From a virus: a stretch of DNA of 64,000 nucleotides. The DNA is taken from the IMG/VR virus record IMGVR_UViG_3300005527_000042, positions 91,714 through 155,713 of that record, one strand, 5' to 3'. The notes below the pieces were generated by a model. That model was not told the origin of the DNA and made no database searches. It was given only the letters and a program-made list of their open reading frames with translations. The translations under genes were made by a program, and so were the position numbers. How positions within the stretch are numbered: position 1 is the first letter of the stretch; every line of letters starts with the position of its first letter. Of this stretch, positions 9,560 to 17,874 are shown in pieces.

Positions 9560-9745
9560 TTATTGTCCTTCTGTGTTTTCTTCGTTAGTTTGATTGTTAA
9601 TCTCCTCAACCTTTTTTATGATTTGGTCAAGTTGTTGTTCCATAATTGTAATCTCCTGTGGAGGTGTTGAACCACCTTCGGTTAGTTGAATGTTTACCGT
9701 TTGATTACTAACAGGTTGGTTTCTTTTTTTACATCCGCATCCCAT
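9560..9745 (-). CDS. Small cysteine-headed coiled-coil protein
   Basis: A 61-residue protein starting MGCGCKKRNQPVSNQ. The CGCKK head could bind metal. Residues 33-55 form a heptad-like EQQLDQIIKKVEEINNQ helix. Transcribed divergently from the DNA methyltransferase. Function unknown. Confidence 0.7.
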   Translation of the reverse strand: MGCGCKKRNQPVSNQTVNIQLTEGGSTPPQEITIMEQQLDQIIKKVEEINNQTNEENTEGQ

Positions 9746-9832
9746 GATTTTAAGTTTTTTTATAAATATTTTGGTTTATTGTTTTTTATTCGTTATCTTT
9801 TGTAATAATAATAAATAGAAAACAATTTGTCA

Positions 9833-10681
9833 ATGGAAATGAATAAAATTTATCAGGGTGACTGCTTAGAACTGTTTAAGGAGTTAAATGACGGTACTGT
9901 AGACCTCTTTGTTACGAGTCCACCGTACAATGTCGGTATTAGTTATGATGTGCACAAAGACGATGCTCCGATGGATGAGTATTTTGAGTGGTGTAAGAAA
10001 TGGTTATCCGAAGTTTACCGTACATTAAAAGATGATGGTAGAATTGCCTTGAATATACCATATGAAATAAACGTTAGAGAAAGAGGTGGGAGAATTTTCT
10101 TAGTATCTGAATATTGGCAGATGATGAAAGAGATTGGTTTTGGATTCTTTGGTGTTGTGGACTTAGAGGAGGATTCTCCACACCGTTCTAAAACAACCGC
10201 TTGGGGTTCTTGGATGTCACCATCATCACCATACATATACAATCCAAAAGAATGTGTAATTCTTGCATATAAGAAAGATTACAAAAAGAAAGAAAAAGGT
10301 ATATCTCAATGGTCTTATAATCAGATTGAGGTCGAAAACGAGGAAGGTAATTTTAAAAACAAAAGGGTTTATTCAGATAAAGACAAAAACGAATTCATGG
10401 AATTAGTCTTTGGTCAATGGAAATACTTCAACGACACAAAATCTTTAACTAAAGCCACATTCTCCATGGACATCCCAATGAAAGCAATAAAAATACTTTC
10501 CTATCAAAATGACCTGATTGTTGATTGTTTTTCAGGAAGTGGAACCACCGCTTTGTCAGCTAAGAAGCTGAATAGAAATTATATTGGTTTTGAGTTATCA
10601 GAATCTTACACAAAGATATCTCAACAGAGATTGATTGATTATGATAACCAAAAGAAACAACTGGTAATGTTTGAAGAATAA
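9833..10681 (+). CDS. DNA methyltransferase, beta class (N4-C or N6-A)
   Basis: A 282-residue protein from the ATG at 9,833 (a TTG two codons earlier is less likely). Catalytic motif IV is TSPPYN near residue 28 and the SAM-binding motif I, DCFSGSGTTALSA, lies near residue 230; this order defines the beta class. The Ser-Pro-Pro-Tyr form leans towards N4-cytosine, but N6-adenine enzymes also use it. A solitary phage methyltransferase with no restriction partner nearby, so probably for protection against host restriction. Confidence 0.92.
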   Translation: MEMNKIYQGDCLELFKELNDGTVDLFVTSPPYNVGISYDVHKDDAPMDEYFEWCKKWLSEVYRTLKDDGRIALNIPYEINVRERGGRIFLVSEYWQMMKEIGFGFFGVVDLEEDSPHRSKTTAWGSWMSPSSPYIYNPKECVILAYKKDYKKKEKGISQWSYNQIEVENEEGNFKNKRVYSDKDKNEFMELVFGQWKYFNDTKSLTKATFSMDIPMKAIKILSYQNDLIVDCFSGSGTTALSAKKLNRNYIGFELSESYTKISQQRLIDYDNQKKQLVMFEE

Positions 10682-10683
10682 AA

Positions 10684-11052
10684 TTAACGGACAGGATTCA
10701 TAGGTGTTCCCAAATACATATTAACTCGGTCACCTTCTTTAAATTTATCAGTAACACCGGCGGGAAACTCAATAACATGGTCACCTATGCCGGTGTATCT
10801 TTTTGGGTTCAATTCATTTTGACCAGCGGGTTCACAATTTCTATGTATTTTACTGATTCTATTTTTCAATACAAAAACAATATCCAAAGGTATTAAACAG
10901 TTTTTCATCCAAAAAGAATGGTGACCAACACCACCCATATTAAAAACCATACAACCATTTAAATTATCTCTACCCATCATACCTTGACTAATTTCTTCAG
11001 GTTCGGATAGGTATTCCGCAGGGAACTTTGTATTATTAATAATCACTGACAT
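10684..11052 (-). CDS. DUF192-family protein
   Basis: A 122-residue protein. FPAEYLSEPEEISQGMMGRDNL, then HHSFWMKNCLIPLDIVFV and VIEFPAGVTDKFKEGDRV match the DUF192 pattern (compact beta-barrel with conserved MGR, FWMKN and PLDI). The start MSVIINNTKFP fits the family better than the upstream in-frame Met at 11,079. Most cellular homologues are secreted; no signal peptide is seen here. Function unknown. Confidence 0.85.
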   Translation of the reverse strand: MSVIINNTKFPAEYLSEPEEISQGMMGRDNLNGCMVFNMGGVGHHSFWMKNCLIPLDIVFVLKNRISKIHRNCEPAGQNELNPKRYTGIGDHVIEFPAGVTDKFKEGDRVNMYLGTPMNPVR

Positions 11053-11103
11053 ATTTTTATAAATATTTGACTTTATCATATTTGTTTACTATATTTTAAT
11101 ATC

Positions 11104-11349
11104 ATGAAAGGACTATTCAACGACCAATTAAATTTTGACAATAATGATGAATTGGAAATGGTTTTAGATAATTTAAACCCACAGATGGCAATTCAAATTA
11201 TTGAAATGGGTTTACAACATGGTCATTATTCCGGTGTTTTTAACATGAGGGAAACACACACGTTATATAAAACAATTCAATACTTAAAAACATATGAATA
11301 TAAGGACAATAATTTACGTACTGATGATTCTGACGGGAATCATAATTGA
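11104..11349 (+). CDS. Hypothetical protein
   Basis: An 81-residue acidic, helical protein (DNNDELEMVLDNLNP at the N-terminus). Not recognised. First of a chain of short overlapping genes leading into the glutamine synthetase gene. Confidence 0.6.
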   Translation: MKGLFNDQLNFDNNDELEMVLDNLNPQMAIQIIEMGLQHGHYSGVFNMRETHTLYKTIQYLKTYEYKDNNLRTDDSDGNHN

Positions 11350-11470
11350 AAAATACGGAATGAACACCAGTAATCCCGAGATTGAAAAATATTTTGGATT
11401 TGGTATAATTTCTCTTGGTTCATTCAATATAGTTTTAGATTATTTAAAAAAGAAAAAAAATGTCAAATAA
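11324..11470 (+). CDS. Tiny predicted membrane-associated protein
   Basis: A 48-residue ORF starting MILTGIIIEKYGMN and containing the apolar stretch FGFGIISLGSFNIVLDYL before a lysine-rich tail. It overlaps the end of the upstream gene and the start of the next, in a third frame, as is common for coupled phage genes. Unknown function. Confidence 0.45.
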   Translation: MILTGIIIEKYGMNTSNPEIEKYFGFGIISLGSFNIVLDYLKKKKNVK

Positions 11471-11669
11471 AGAAAAGAAATACATCACGGATTTTTTTGT
11501 AATAAGAAAGAAATACCATTGGTTTCTTTTACCAACTCCCATATTTTACTACCGTAAAGACACGTTTTTTGAAACCGGTGCAACCTCACCAAGCTGGGGT
11601 TTGGCTTTGAGATTCTTAATTTTTATGGTCGGTATTCAGATACAGAAAAACATATATTATAAAAAATGA
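11460..11669 (+). CDS. Small predicted membrane protein
   Basis: A 69-residue basic protein with two apolar aromatic segments (WFLLPTPIFYY and LALRFLIFMVGIQI). Its stop overlaps the glutamine synthetase start by 4 bp. Not recognised. Confidence 0.55.
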   Translation: MSNKEKKYITDFFVIRKKYHWFLLPTPIFYYRKDTFFETGATSPSWGLALRFLIFMVGIQIQKNIYYKK

Positions 11670-12790
11670 AAACAAAAGTAGAATACGTATGGCTTGATGG
11701 GTATTCCCCTGAGCCAAATCTCAGAAGTAAAATAAAAATTGTGGACCTACCGGCACCATTTGAATTGAAACACATCCCCAATTGGGGGTTTGACGGAAGC
11801 TCAACTAAACAAGCGGAAGGTAACTTTTCAGATTGTTATCTTAAGCCAGTAAAATTATATCATACAAATAGTTCACTTGATACAGTATATGTATTATGTG
11901 AGGTTTTAGATGGTAATAATGAAATTCATCCATCAAATCATAGAGCAAAAGTAGGTGAGGAAGATGTAAATTTTTGGGTTGGATTTGAACAGGAATATTT
12001 TATTCGTTCTTCACATAATAATCCAATTCTTGGATTTGAAAGAAATGGTATCATTGACGGTCAAGGAATTTATTATTGTGGTGTAGGTGGACATATTGTT
12101 GGTCGAAATATTTCTGATGAACATTTGAACATGTGTTTAAAATATGACATCAATGTGGAGGGAACCAATTCAGAGGTTGCATTAGGTCAATGGGAATACC
12201 AAATTTTTGCAACAGGTAAAATTGCCGCTTCTGATGATTTATGGATGAGTAGATATTTTTTACATAAAATTGCTGAGAAATATGGTCGTTCTATTGAGTT
12301 ACATCCCAAACCGATGACCCACGGAGAATGGAACGGTTCAGGTTTACATACAAATTTCTCAAATCAAAAAATGAGAGAAGAGGGTGGTGAACAATACTTC
12401 AATGCAATTTTTAGGTCTTTTGAATCAAGAACACAAGAACATATTGACTCTTATGGTTCTGATAACCATTTGAGATTAACAGGTCATTTTGAGACACAAT
12501 CTATTGATAAATTTAGTTGGGGTGTCTCAGACAGAGGTGCATCTATCCGTGTACCAAAATCCGTTGGTGAGACATGGAAGGGTTATCTTGAAGACAGGAG
12601 ACCAGCATCACACGCGGACCCATATAAAATCGTTAAAGTGATTAGTGATAGTTTATCATTAGCCGAAGAATTAAATAATGTTCATCACATGATGAATGTT
12701 GAAATAGACACCGAAAAAATTGTAAATAAATACGGTACACTTTCAGGGGAGGAACTCTTGGAAAGTTATCGAAAAGATGAAGAAGAATAA
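11666..12790 (+). CDS. glnA: Glutamine synthetase, type II (eukaryote-like)
   Basis: A 374-residue protein that condenses ammonia and glutamate using ATP. EYVWLDGYSPEPNLRSK at the N-terminus, WGFDGSSTKQAEG, FWVGFEQEYF, EVALGQWEYQIF, WNGSGLHTNFS, RLTGHFETQSIDKF with GVSDRGASIR, and GYLEDRRPAS contain the expected nucleotide, metal and glutamate ligands, all intact. The YVWLDG start and length (about 340-370) mark the GSII type found in Bacteroidota and eukaryotes, not the 450-residue GSI. About 30 extra C-terminal residues form an acidic helix. A host-derived metabolic gene, probably redirecting nitrogen into nucleotide synthesis. Confidence 0.95.
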   Translation: MKTKVEYVWLDGYSPEPNLRSKIKIVDLPAPFELKHIPNWGFDGSSTKQAEGNFSDCYLKPVKLYHTNSSLDTVYVLCEVLDGNNEIHPSNHRAKVGEEDVNFWVGFEQEYFIRSSHNNPILGFERNGIIDGQGIYYCGVGGHIVGRNISDEHLNMCLKYDINVEGTNSEVALGQWEYQIFATGKIAASDDLWMSRYFLHKIAEKYGRSIELHPKPMTHGEWNGSGLHTNFSNQKMREEGGEQYFNAIFRSFESRTQEHIDSYGSDNHLRLTGHFETQSIDKFSWGVSDRGASIRVPKSVGETWKGYLEDRRPASHADPYKIVKVISDSLSLAEELNNVHHMMNVEIDTEKIVNKYGTLSGEELLESYRKDEEE

Positions 12791-12796
12791 AATACC

Positions 12797-12961
12797 ATGG
12801 GAAAAAAAGACAAAGAACATAGAAAAAAAGTTCAAGCTCGTAATCAAAGATTAAAGAGAGAAGAGTCCACATTGATGAATTTATTTAAGAAAATGCAAGA
12901 GACTAAAAATTCTGAATCAATAAATCAAGAATCGGAATCAAATAAAAATCAAGAAATATAA
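12797..12961 (+). CDS. Small basic helical protein
   Basis: A 54-residue ORF starting MGKKDKEHRKKVQARNQ, strongly basic at the N-terminus and Ser/Asn/Glu-rich at the C-terminus. It starts 6 bp after the glutamine synthetase stop. Could bind nucleic acid. No recognised family. Confidence 0.55.
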   Translation: MGKKDKEHRKKVQARNQRLKREESTLMNLFKKMQETKNSESINQESESNKNQEI

Positions 12962-12968
12962 ATTAATT

Positions 12969-13139
12969 ATGGTAAGTCAACAAATTTTAGATACGTTCAT
13001 TTATGAAACATTAAACGGACAATTTGGTGTGTCCGACCCAACAGAATTTGACCAAACTATTGGGGTTTTTGCAACTAAAATAGAAGCGGAAAACGCATTA
13101 AAAGAATACATTATTAGAGAACAAATAACTTTTGAGTAA
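12969..13139 (+). CDS. Hypothetical protein
   Basis: A 56-residue ORF starting MVSQQILDTFIYETLNGQFG. Its TAA overlaps the ATG of the thioesterase gene, so it is probably coupled. Not recognised. Confidence 0.55.
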   Translation: MVSQQILDTFIYETLNGQFGVSDPTEFDQTIGVFATKIEAENALKEYIIREQITFE

Positions 13140-13567
13140 TGGAATTTTTGAATTCACACCCCATAAAAAAGTCGGATTTAGGATTCCACGGAAATTTATT
13201 CGGTGGAAAACTTTTAGCGTGGATTGACGCGGCGGCTGCGGGATACTCCATGCAATTGTGTGATTCACCAAGATTAGTTACCGTATCAATTGATAAATGT
13301 TTTTTTGAAAAACCAGCCAAAGAGGGTCAGTTGATTAAAATTTACGGGTCACCAAGTAAATTAGGGAATACTTCAGTTACCTTGTATATGGAAGCAAGAG
13401 CACATAATGTTTACACAGGTAACCAAATTGTCATCTTGAAAACAAACATAAGGTTTGTTAGGATTGATGAAGAAGGTAATCCGGTACCAATTGGTGAAAA
13501 AGGTAGGAGTAGAATTCAAAAATTAATTGACATAAGAGATTCTGAACAAAACGATGTCAACCCTTAA
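13139..13567 (+). CDS. Acyl-CoA thioesterase, hotdog fold (YciA/Acot-like)
   Basis: A 142-residue single hotdog domain. HGNLFGGKLLAWIDAAAAGY carries the conserved Asp and following helix of acyl-CoA thioesterases; VTVSIDKCFFEKPAKEGQL and EARAHNVYTGNQIVI match later strands. Such enzymes hydrolyse acyl-CoA to free acid and CoA in the cytoplasm. Unusual in a phage. It may release fatty acid or CoA pools for membrane or envelope changes; that role is inferred. Confidence 0.85.
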   Translation: MEFLNSHPIKKSDLGFHGNLFGGKLLAWIDAAAAGYSMQLCDSPRLVTVSIDKCFFEKPAKEGQLIKIYGSPSKLGNTSVTLYMEARAHNVYTGNQIVILKTNIRFVRIDEEGNPVPIGEKGRSRIQKLIDIRDSEQNDVNP

Positions 13568-13727
13568 AAGACAATATAAAATTTACATTAAACAAAATCC
13601 CAACTCAAATCTTTCTTATGAGGAATGGGAAAAAAATTTTTTGGAAAATTTGAAATTGGGTATGGAATTAGGTGACGATTTTTCAGATTGGGACGTAACT
13701 TTAATGGACGGTTTGGAGGATGAATAA
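13554..13727 (+). CDS. Hypothetical protein
   Basis: A 57-residue ORF starting MSTLKRQYKIYIKQNPNSNL, with an acidic C-terminus. It overlaps both neighbours by 8-14 bp. Not recognised. Confidence 0.55.
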   Translation: MSTLKRQYKIYIKQNPNSNLSYEEWEKNFLENLKLGMELGDDFSDWDVTLMDGLEDE

Positions 13728-14124
13728 AAAGAAACCTGATATTGTTGTTTGGGATGAAACAAATGGGTACGACGCTAATAGAAAGCATTATCCTACCAGT
13801 ATCGGTTCGCCAAAATTTGAATTACCTAATGTGGGTCTCGTAAAAAAAGAGTCCTCAAAAAAAATGATTGATGTCTTTAATCGTCAAAGAGAAGAAATCA
13901 TTCAATCAATAGAAAAACTTCAAAGAGAGTATGTGGATTCAATAATGGTTTGGGAATCAAAAATTTCTTTTGACCCAATTGTTGGTGAAACATATTACTT
14001 ATATAATTTTAATGGTGTAAATACATTATCATTATTATCACCAAAAGATTGGAATCGGGGTGACGATTTTATTGGTGCTTTTACATTAAATTCAGATAGA
14101 AAATGGGTTAGAAATGAAAGGTAA
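13720..14124 (+). CDS. DUF2452-like protein
   Basis: A 134-residue protein. The KPDIVVWDETNGYDANRK start, YPTSIGSPKFELP, FDPIVGETYYLY and the ending GAFTLNSDRKW match from memory the DUF2452 proteins common in Bacteroidota. The function of that family is unknown. Supports a Bacteroidota host as gene donor. Confidence 0.65.
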   Translation: MNKKKPDIVVWDETNGYDANRKHYPTSIGSPKFELPNVGLVKKESSKKMIDVFNRQREEIIQSIEKLQREYVDSIMVWESKISFDPIVGETYYLYNFNGVNTLSLLSPKDWNRGDDFIGAFTLNSDRKWVRNER

Positions 14125-14728
14125 ATTAATATATCAAAAAAAATCTGACGAACTTATTAACAGTGTCGAAGGATGGTTTATTGTTTCTGAAGATTCATCA
14201 AAGAATTTTGAAGCATCAAAAGAAACTTTAGAAAAAATAAAAAGCGGAAAATATGATGTAAAAGACGGTGATGAAGTCGAGTATGTTTTAAAAACAAATT
14301 GTCAAGTAATGTACGATGATATTTTTCATAGTACAATTGCTGACATCATAATAACGCAAAAAATGGTTAGTCGGGTTTTTCTGATTGATATTGATGGGAC
14401 AATTTGTGACGACATTAAAAATGAAGATTCACATCTTTATCCGACAGCTAACCATTACCCAAACGCGTTGGGTATCATCAACAAATGGTACGATGAGGGA
14501 AATGTAATTACATTTTTTACCGCTCGTGAAAGTAAAGACCGTGAAGTAACCGAAACATGGTTAAAAGAAAAAGGTTTTAAATATCACGGATTGGTTATGG
14601 ACAAACCAAGAATCAAAGATGACCAAGAATATGTGTGGATTGATAATAGAAAAGTCAGAGCGATTACGTATCTTGGAACGTGGTCTGAATTAAAAGAAGT
14701 AGACGCAAAAATTCAAACATTTGAGTAA
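14114..14728 (+). CDS. HAD-superfamily phosphatase with extra N-terminal domain
   Basis: A 204-residue protein. Residues 84-204 are a small HAD domain: MVSRVFLIDIDGTICDD (nucleophile and acid Asp), FFTARESKDREVTETWL (Thr motif) and YVWIDNRKVRAITY (distal acidic motif). Residues 1-83 form a separate alpha/beta region ending in TQKM, not recognised. An internal Met at 14,363 could start the HAD domain alone, so this is either a fusion or has two start sites. It overlaps the thymidylate synthase start by 1 bp, suggesting a nucleotide-related role. Confidence 0.75.
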   Translation: MKGKLIYQKKSDELINSVEGWFIVSEDSSKNFEASKETLEKIKSGKYDVKDGDEVEYVLKTNCQVMYDDIFHSTIADIIITQKMVSRVFLIDIDGTICDDIKNEDSHLYPTANHYPNALGIINKWYDEGNVITFFTARESKDREVTETWLKEKGFKYHGLVMDKPRIKDDQEYVWIDNRKVRAITYLGTWSELKEVDAKIQTFE

Positions 14729-16053
14729 TGAACAAATTAGATAAACAATACACAGACTTACTCCAAACTATTATAGATTATGGGGTAGAAAAGAAAGACC
14801 GTACAGGTACAGGAACCAAATCTATTTTTGGTTATACAATCCGTCATAAAATGTCCGATGGGTTTCCATTACTTACAACCAAGAAAATGGCGTGGAAGAC
14901 GATGGTAACCGAATTGTTATGGTTCCTTCGTGGTGATACAAACATCAAGTTCCTTGTTGATAACAATTGTCATATTTGGGATGGTGATGCGTATAAGAAC
15001 TATCTAATTGAAGATGCCAAAATCTTACCTAATATGTCAAAAGAAAAAATGTTAGAGTTAGGATTTCGATTAACAAAAGAAGAATTCATCAACAAAATAA
15101 AAACCGATGATGAGTTTGCTAAGAAGTGGGGTGACCTCGGACCTGTGTATGGTAAGCAATGGAGAAGATGGGGTAGAAAGAATGTGACTAATTACGACTT
15201 AAAGGATGTAAAAGGTTCTGACCAACACAGAGTACTAAAAGCAATTGAAATCGGTGAAGATGTTACCAAGTATGGTGTCAAAATAGAATACCAAAACAAT
15301 TCAATAGACCAAATCACAAACCTAATCAACGACCTTAAAACAAATCCAGACTCAAGACGATTAATGGTCAATGCTTGGAATGTTGGAGAGCTGGACCAAA
15401 TGGTTCTTCCACCTTGTCATTATGGATTTCAAGTTTATACGAGAGAGTTGAGTTTAGATGAAAGGATTAATTATTATAACTCAACAAAAGACCCTTTAAA
15501 TCAAAGTAGTGATTATCACGATGTTCACATGGATAGTTTAAGAGTTCCTAAACGAGCAATCTCTTTAATGTGGAATCAACGCTCAGTAGACACATTCTTA
15601 GGTCTACCATTCAATATTGCTTCTTACGGTTTGTTACTTGAGATTATTGCTAAAGAAGTAAATATGGTACCTGATGAGTTGATTGGTAATTTAGGTGATA
15701 CTCATTTGTATAGTAACCATGTTGAACAAGCAAGAGAACAAATCGGTAGAAAGTATACACATGAAGAGAGAGAAGGTATGTTAAAAGAGGCGATGGGTCC
15801 TAATGGTTATAAAAGTGCGTTGAAAGACTTAGCACCATTTGGTGGAGGTATGTCTGAATATTATGAGATATATAAAATACCACGATACACAAGAGAACCT
15901 TATAAATTACCCAAACTAAAACATATGAAGACCGATGAATTTTATAAATCATTATCTGAAGACTCATCTTTAATAACTCATTTGGAAAATAAGGATTTTC
16001 AAATCGAAAATTATCAATCACACCCATCGATTAAAGCACCCTTAAGTAATTAA
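14728..16053 (+). CDS. thyA: Thymidylate synthase with large insertions
   Basis: A 441-residue protein, long compared with the usual 264-316. KKDRTGTGTKSIFG, GFPLLTTKK, WFLRGDTN, GPVYGKQWRRWG, PDSRRLMVNAWN, the catalytic LPPCHYGFQV, MWNQRSVDTFLGLPFNIASY and GDTHLYSNHVEQ are all present. Extra segments lie after the WDGDAYKNYL block, between the GKQWRRWG and DQITNL blocks, and around DYHDVHMDS. Methylates dUMP to dTMP with methylene-tetrahydrofolate to support phage DNA synthesis. Confidence 0.95.
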   Translation: MNKLDKQYTDLLQTIIDYGVEKKDRTGTGTKSIFGYTIRHKMSDGFPLLTTKKMAWKTMVTELLWFLRGDTNIKFLVDNNCHIWDGDAYKNYLIEDAKILPNMSKEKMLELGFRLTKEEFINKIKTDDEFAKKWGDLGPVYGKQWRRWGRKNVTNYDLKDVKGSDQHRVLKAIEIGEDVTKYGVKIEYQNNSIDQITNLINDLKTNPDSRRLMVNAWNVGELDQMVLPPCHYGFQVYTRELSLDERINYYNSTKDPLNQSSDYHDVHMDSLRVPKRAISLMWNQRSVDTFLGLPFNIASYGLLLEIIAKEVNMVPDELIGNLGDTHLYSNHVEQAREQIGRKYTHEEREGMLKEAMGPNGYKSALKDLAPFGGGMSEYYEIYKIPRYTREPYKLPKLKHMKTDEFYKSLSEDSSLITHLENKDFQIENYQSHPSIKAPLSN

Positions 16054-16056
16054 ACT

Positions 16057-16212
16057 ATGAAAATAAGTATTGACAAAGTTGTATATCAATCTTATATTTT
16101 ACCATATGTTAAAATAACATATAACAGTTGGTTAAATGGTGATTATGAATTAATAATTGGTTGGTTTAGTTATCAATTGGTTATTGGTTATACACCAAAA
16201 CATAACAGATAA
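16057..16212 (+). CDS. Hypothetical protein
   Basis: A 51-residue ORF starting MKISIDKVVYQSYILPYVKI, rich in aromatic and beta-branched residues. Starts 3 bp after the thymidylate synthase stop. Not recognised. Confidence 0.45.
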   Translation: MKISIDKVVYQSYILPYVKITYNSWLNGDYELIIGWFSYQLVIGYTPKHNR

Positions 16213-16225
16213 TTGAAAAATATAG

Positions 16226-16474
16226 ATGATTAAATTTTTAAAACTGCTATTGATGAAACTTAGGCGTTTAAATTCCCCAACAATAGTTGAACCAGTAAAA
16301 TGGTCAGTAGAGGATTTTAATAAAGCCAAAAAATGGGCCCAATCAAGATTACACCCTTCTTATAATGATAGAACAATATGGGACGTGGTTTATAGTGTAA
16401 GATATGATACTGCCGAAGTTCTTCACGAAATAAATAAGTTCATAGTTATAGAAAATAAAAATAAAAACAAATAA
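16226..16474 (+). CDS. Hypothetical protein
   Basis: An 82-residue protein: basic amphipathic N-terminus (MIKFLKLLLMKLRRLN), middle WSVEDFNKAKKWAQSRL, basic tail. Possibly membrane-surface associated. Not recognised. Confidence 0.55.
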   Translation: MIKFLKLLLMKLRRLNSPTIVEPVKWSVEDFNKAKKWAQSRLHPSYNDRTIWDVVYSVRYDTAEVLHEINKFIVIENKNKNK

Positions 16475-16478
16475 AAAA

Positions 16479-17855
16479 ATGAAAATTACAAAAACACTAT
16501 TATTAATTTTAGGATTGTTTACAATCGTATACTCATGTTCTGACACGAGTAAAACAATTAAACCACAAGAGTTCCCAACGGACTTAGGTATTTCGGGATT
16601 CAATTTTCCTGAAGACTCTACGAAAATTTACGGATGGTTAGAGAATCAAGATACAACCAGTATTGTAAATCACGCGTGGGGTATTTGGGCTGGACTTACT
16701 CAACCAACAAAACAAAAATACAATGGTCAAACATTGTTGGTTTTTGAAACTTGGATGGGTGTTCAAGAACTATCTGCAATGTCTGCACAGGGTCAAGTTT
16801 CAAGTTCAATGGAAAAATCAAACAGAACTGAACTTAACATCCCGAAACAATTTGTACATGGTAAACTTTTCGCGGGACAAAAGATTGACACAAACTTCAC
16901 TGTGTTGGAAACAGTTTCTTATGACCCATCTGCGGCACATTTTGCAACATCAAACAAATTATTTAATCAATCGTCATTGAACAAATATTTGGTAAAAGAT
17001 GGAATTGGTGCGGTACCTGAATTTCCTAATACTTCAATCACCACCAAACCAACATATTATGCTGGTGTACCAAGTAAAAACGGTTTGATTAGAGTACCTG
17101 TTTGGGTATCACCAAATCCGGCCAAAGCGTATAGATATAATGAATGGCAACAATGGGTTTACGCCGATGTTAATAATAAACAGGAACCGAATAAAAAGTT
17201 AGTACCTGTAACAACATCAAATCCCACAGAGGAACAAATTAAAGATGCGACCTGTAACGTAAATGATTTTATTAATTATAAAATTGATAGAGTAGGTGCG
17301 GACTATCTCAATAGTCACCAAGACGTTGGAACTACACCAAGTAGACAATTTATCGAAGGTGACTATGTGTTGTTGGTAGCCATGCACGTAACAACAAAAG
17401 AATTTAAAAATTGGACATGGCAAACTTATTTTTGGTGCCCTGACCCGTCTAACCCTCCTTCACCAAGTTCTAAATTTGAAGCAGGTCTTAGACCTAAAGA
17501 ACTTAAAGGCGCCGCTTCACACTACGCAGTTAGTACAGCATACGCAATGGTTTGGCCGAATCAACCTGTGAGTGGCGGTTCTGACAACAACGCTAGACCG
17601 ATACTTGCTTTCAATCCTTATTTAGAGGGTGGATTTGGTCCAAAAGTTTTCAGTTTACAAAACAAATTCAGACCTGATTTTGTGTATGGAATGCAAACAA
17701 ACTGTATGTCATGTCACGCATTGTCGACTATGACGGGTAAGAATGGATACACCACAAATCAATACATTGATATGATGGACACATCGTTATTTAAGAATGA
17801 TGTTAAATTAGATTTCACATGGTCAATTCAAGGTAACTTGAATTCTGATAAGTAA
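16479..17855 (+). CDS. Lipoprotein with a single c-type heme motif
   Basis: A 458-residue protein. The signal sequence MKITKTLLLILGLFTIVYSC ends in a lipobox (VYSC), predicting lipid anchoring after export. Near the C-terminus, TNCMSCHALSTMTGK holds one CxxCH heme-attachment motif. The middle (WAGLTQPTKQKYNGQTLL, FETWMGVQELS, DYVLLVAMHVTTKEFKNWTW) is a beta-rich region seen in periplasmic cytochrome-c-like proteins of unknown function. Heme attachment would need host maturation machinery. It starts 4 bp after the upstream gene. Phages rarely carry c-type cytochromes; function unknown. Confidence 0.8.
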   Translation: MKITKTLLLILGLFTIVYSCSDTSKTIKPQEFPTDLGISGFNFPEDSTKIYGWLENQDTTSIVNHAWGIWAGLTQPTKQKYNGQTLLVFETWMGVQELSAMSAQGQVSSSMEKSNRTELNIPKQFVHGKLFAGQKIDTNFTVLETVSYDPSAAHFATSNKLFNQSSLNKYLVKDGIGAVPEFPNTSITTKPTYYAGVPSKNGLIRVPVWVSPNPAKAYRYNEWQQWVYADVNNKQEPNKKLVPVTTSNPTEEQIKDATCNVNDFINYKIDRVGADYLNSHQDVGTTPSRQFIEGDYVLLVAMHVTTKEFKNWTWQTYFWCPDPSNPPSPSSKFEAGLRPKELKGAASHYAVSTAYAMVWPNQPVSGGSDNNARPILAFNPYLEGGFGPKVFSLQNKFRPDFVYGMQTNCMSCHALSTMTGKNGYTTNQYIDMMDTSLFKNDVKLDFTWSIQGNLNSDK

Positions 17856-17874
17856 TAACATAAAATAACAACAA

